Shown: positions 6,156 to 7,738 of the stretch, piece by piece
Layout: the number at the start of each line of letters is the position of its first letter
Position numbering within the stretch: the stretch's first letter is position 1
Assembly: GCA_026785865.1 (NCBI GenBank)
Contig: JAJAZG010000134.1
Location: 1-7,738, forward strand
Origin: Pseudanabaena sp. CAN_BIN31
GTDB lineage: Bacteria; Cyanobacteriota; Cyanobacteriia; Pseudanabaenales; Pseudanabaenaceae
DNA: 7,738 nt
Direction of reading: 5' to 3'
Made by a program: the position numbers and the translations under genes
The notes under the pieces: generated by a model
The model's input: only the letters and a program-made list of their open reading frames with translations
What the model was told of the DNA's origin: nothing
Databases searched by the model: none

Positions 6156-6764
6156 ATGCAAGCAACTGTGAGTGAACCTCAAATAAATTTAGAGCAAGAA
6201 CTCGAACCACAAATGCATCTCTGGACGATCGCTGATTATCACCAAATGATTGAGGCAGGAATTTTAGGTGATGGCGATCGCGTAGAACTGTTGGAAGGAA
6301 AAATTGTTTGTAAGACTCCGCAGAGACCATTTCACGCTTCAAGCGTACAGCGTAGTAGCCATCTATTATTTGAATTGCTAAGGGATCAAGCTGAAATTCG
6401 AGTCAATTTGCCAGTGACGTTGGGTAATAGGTCGGAGCCAGAACCACATATTGCTGTTGTTAAACTTGATGCAAACGAATATTCCTTAAGACATCCCGAA
6501 TCTGCGGATATTTATCTATTGATTGAAGTAGCGGATTCTACGATTAACAAGGATCGCAATCAAAAGTCACGTATCTACGCCAAAAATCAAGTTTTAGAAT
6601 ATTGGATTCTGGATTTGCAAAGGCGACAGGTTTATATTTTCCGTCAACCAGAGGGGCAATCCTATCGCGAGCAATTTGTTTTGAGTAGTAGTGATACTGT
6701 TAGCTTGCAAGCATTTCCTGATATTGCGATCGCATTAGATGCCTTGTTTCCAGTTATTCACTGA
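6156..6764 (+). CDS. Uma2 family protein (DUF820, PD-(D/E)XK fold)
   Basis: Uma2 proteins have a restriction-endonuclease-like fold and are very numerous in cyanobacteria; their cellular role is not established. The 202-residue protein shows the family order: WTIADYHQMIEAGIL (23-37), DRVELLEGKI (41-50), the PFHASSVQRSSHLL helix (58-71), PEPHIAVV (95-102), ADIYLLIEVADST (117-129), and KDRNQKSRIYAKNQVLEYWILDL (132-154). Glu124 and Lys137 of the nuclease-like core are present. His98 stands where the family normally has Asp (PxPDIAVV), one base change (CAT for GAT) from the usual residue, so metal binding may be lost. I chose the ATG at 6156, which has AGG six bases upstream; a TTG in frame at 6141 is less likely. 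The next gene is a second Uma2 protein 55 bases downstream. Confidence 0.85.
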   Translation: MQATVSEPQINLEQELEPQMHLWTIADYHQMIEAGILGDGDRVELLEGKIVCKTPQRPFHASSVQRSSHLLFELLRDQAEIRVNLPVTLGNRSEPEPHIAVVKLDANEYSLRHPESADIYLLIEVADSTINKDRNQKSRIYAKNQVLEYWILDLQRRQVYIFRQPEGQSYREQFVLSSSDTVSLQAFPDIAIALDALFPVIH

Positions 6765-6819
6765 TTTTTCTATGATGGTTAACGCTTTACACTAAAAATT
6801 GCAATTTGGAGCTTTTATC

Positions 6820-7470
6820 ATGACAGTCAAAATTGCGATCGCGCAAATTCATCTAGAGCAAGGTCAAAAAGTCACCCTTGAAAATATTAACTGGCAAGAA
6901 TTTGAGTCAATCCTCGAAGACTTAGGAGAACATCGCCATTCACTAATTGCTTATTACAAAGGAGTATTGGAAATTCGGATGCCATTACCAGGACATGAAC
7001 GAGCTAAAGTTTTGATTGGAGATTTACTGAAAATCATCTTGGACGAACTGGGCTTAGAATGGGAGTCCCTTGGTTCAACAACCTTTAAAAGCAAAAAAAT
7101 GCTGGTGGGGATTGAGCCTGATGATTGTTTTTATATCCAAAACTATAGGGCGATGATTGGCAAGCAACGCCTCAATCTTGATGTCGATCCTGTTCCTGAT
7201 TTGGCGATCGAGGTGGACTTAACTTCAAATACCCAGATCAGTGCATACCAAGCCCTAGCTATACCCGAAATCTGGCGATATAAGAACGGAAAATTGGAAA
7301 TTAGCCTATTTCAAGATCATCAATACATTGACTCTCCTATTAGCAAAGCTTTCCCGTCCTTACCAGTTATTGAAGGGATTTCTCTATTTTTAGAGAAAAG
7401 TAAAGATCTGCCTATGAATGCCTTACGGCGAGAGTTTCGCGTGTGGTTACAAACAGCGCAAAAAACATGA
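6820..7470 (+). CDS. Uma2 family protein, second subtype
   Basis: This 216-residue protein belongs to the same PD-(D/E)XK-like Uma2/DUF820 family as its upstream neighbour but to a different subgroup. Visible blocks are VTLENINWQEFESIL (18-32), HRHSLIAYYKGVLEIRMPLPGHERAK (38-63), GIEPDDCFYIQN (97-108), VPDLAIEVDLTS (125-136) and ALAIPEIWRYKNGKLEI (145-161). Asp127 and Glu131 form the core acidic pair, so unlike its neighbour it keeps the expected active residues. GGAG (6808-6811) lies 8 bases before the ATG at 6820, which settles the start over an in-frame TTG at 6799. It may be co-transcribed with the first Uma2 gene; no clear promoter is seen in the 55-base gap. The cellular function is unknown. 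Confidence 0.87.
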   Translation: MTVKIAIAQIHLEQGQKVTLENINWQEFESILEDLGEHRHSLIAYYKGVLEIRMPLPGHERAKVLIGDLLKIILDELGLEWESLGSTTFKSKKMLVGIEPDDCFYIQNYRAMIGKQRLNLDVDPVPDLAIEVDLTSNTQISAYQALAIPEIWRYKNGKLEISLFQDHQYIDSPISKAFPSLPVIEGISLFLEKSKDLPMNALRREFRVWLQTAQKT

Positions 7471-7671
7471 TGGTTTAGAGGCGATGCCAAACTAATGCGA
7501 TCGCATTTCCCGAAGCGACAACTGGGCGTTGATAAATCAATTGAGGTGTTGTCCCAGATGCGTTGACCTTAGAGTATTTCTGTTTGGATGCGATCGCCGA
7601 CTTGCCAATGAAGCATATTGACACTCTCAGGGCTGAAGCCACTGAGATTCCTGATTCAGCGAGACAACTTA

Positions 7672-7695
7672 CCAAGTAGACTTACATCTACTTGG
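7672..7695. repeat. perfect 9-bp hairpin covering the tnpB stop codon
   Basis: CCAAGTAGA (7672-7680) and TCTACTTGG (7687-7695) are perfect inverted arms with a six-base loop. On the minus strand the stop codon TAG (7690-7688) is within the first arm. It is probably a structural stem of the guide RNA. Confidence 0.6.
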
Positions 7696-7738
7696 CAGAG
7701 GTCGAACTCTCCACAGGCGTATTGAGTTTGGGTATGCC
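7688..7738 (-). CDS. tnpB: 3' end of tnpB (RNA-guided nuclease of IS605 family), partial
   Basis: The minus strand from the window edge reads 16 codons, GIPKLNTPVESSTSAK, then TAG. This Ser/Thr-rich tail after a GIP stretch resembles the poorly conserved C-terminus of cyanobacterial TnpB proteins. Its position 41 bases before an IS605-like right-end hairpin is where tnpB should end. TnpB is an RNA-guided DNA nuclease that uses an RNA made from the element's right end. None of the RuvC motifs are inside the window, so the assignment leans on context. Confidence 0.55.
   Translation of the reverse strand, partial: GIPKLNTPVESSTSAK

Larger units (their letters stand above)
7602..7738 (-). ncRNA. 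3' part of a predicted omega RNA (reRNA) with its guide
   Basis: In TnpB elements the guide RNA runs over the 3' end of tnpB and the right end, and its guide is the DNA just outside the element. Here the scaffold would include the perfect 9-bp hairpin 7672-7695 and the right-end hairpin 7625-7647. It would end in TCAA at 7618, and a 16-base guide would read TATGCTTCATTGGCAA (7617 down to 7602). The 5' end lies off the window or inside tnpB. This follows from the family; no transcription signal is visible. Confidence 0.5.
7618..7738 (-). mobile_element. right end of an IS200/IS605-type (TnpB) element, partial
   Basis: Reading the minus strand, a coding tail ends at 7688 and is followed by the typical right-end layout. 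GGAATC precedes an imperfect hairpin (7647-7625: TCTCAG, bulged T, GGC, TTCA loop, GCC, CTGAGA), then GTGTCAA ends at 7618. A small hairpin followed by GTGTCAA or TCAA is the usual right end of IS605/IS1341-type elements, where TnpA cuts single-stranded DNA. The left end and any tnpA lie outside the window. This is recognition by pattern, without a database match. Confidence 0.72.

Noticed and set aside
6799..6819. TTG start for the second Uma2 gene
   Set aside because: GGAG is 8 bases before the ATG at 6820 and lies inside the proposed extension.
7475..7675. Minus-strand frame of 66 codons right of the second Uma2 gene
   Set aside because: It crosses the IS605 right-end hairpin and its boundary, so it joins unrelated sequences; no ribosome site or family likeness. 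The stretch 7471-7617 is otherwise noncoding, with two HIP1 sites.
1..7738. tRNA, rRNA and CRISPR arrays
   Set aside because: No cloverleaf, rRNA stretch or regularly spaced direct repeats were seen on either strand.

Overview
The window looks like cyanobacterial chromosome. By eye I count 13 copies of the HIP1 palindrome GCGATCGC. The photolyase matches the cyanobacterial deazaflavin (8-HDF) class, and two Uma2-family genes, a type greatly expanded in cyanobacteria, lie side by side. The AT-rich intergenic DNA and the style of the repeats suggest a filamentous, Pseudanabaena-like organism, but that genus is an inference.

Layout from left to right. Positions 1-135 carry two GC-rich hairpins with T-runs, the second being the pyrG terminator. 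pyrG (CTP synthase) fills 136-1830 on the minus strand. Its upstream region has a TATAAT box and a perfect 10-bp inverted repeat between that box and the start codon. The 698-bp gap to the next gene holds a MITE-like element of about 119 bp (2107-2225) with short terminal inverted repeats and three overlapping, competing hairpins. A HigB-like (Gp49/RelE-fold) toxin (2529-2852) and an XRE/HigA-type antitoxin (2978-3304) follow on the plus strand, separated by an unusually long 125-bp gap. A perfect 18-bp-stem hairpin (3343-3381) lies between the antitoxin and the convergent photolyase gene phr (3449-4903, minus strand), and probably stops transcription from both sides.

Divergent from phr is a second toxin-antitoxin pair: a Panacea/SocA-domain antitoxin (4991-5473), then one base later a PemK/MazF-like toxin (5475-6077). 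The toxin is unusual. Its MazF fold appears to be split after the first strand by an insert of roughly 40 residues carrying a Cys/His cluster, and the usual catalytic Arg position appears to be His. Two Uma2-family (DUF820, PD-(D/E)XK fold) proteins follow. The first has His in place of the conserved Asp of the PxPD motif.

The right edge holds the 3' end of an IS200/IS605-type element on the minus strand: the last 16 codons of a probable tnpB, a perfect hairpin covering its stop codon, and a right end with the typical hairpin followed by GTGTCAA at about 7618. This should be the 3' part of an omega RNA (reRNA) whose guide is the flanking DNA leftward from 7617.

The two housekeeping genes (pyrG, phr) alternate with accessory defence or selfish modules. 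HIP1 sites are common in the pyrG, phr, Uma2 and right-edge parts but absent from 1194-3422 and 4796-6273, which contain the two toxin-antitoxin modules. That pattern fits their acquisition by transfer.
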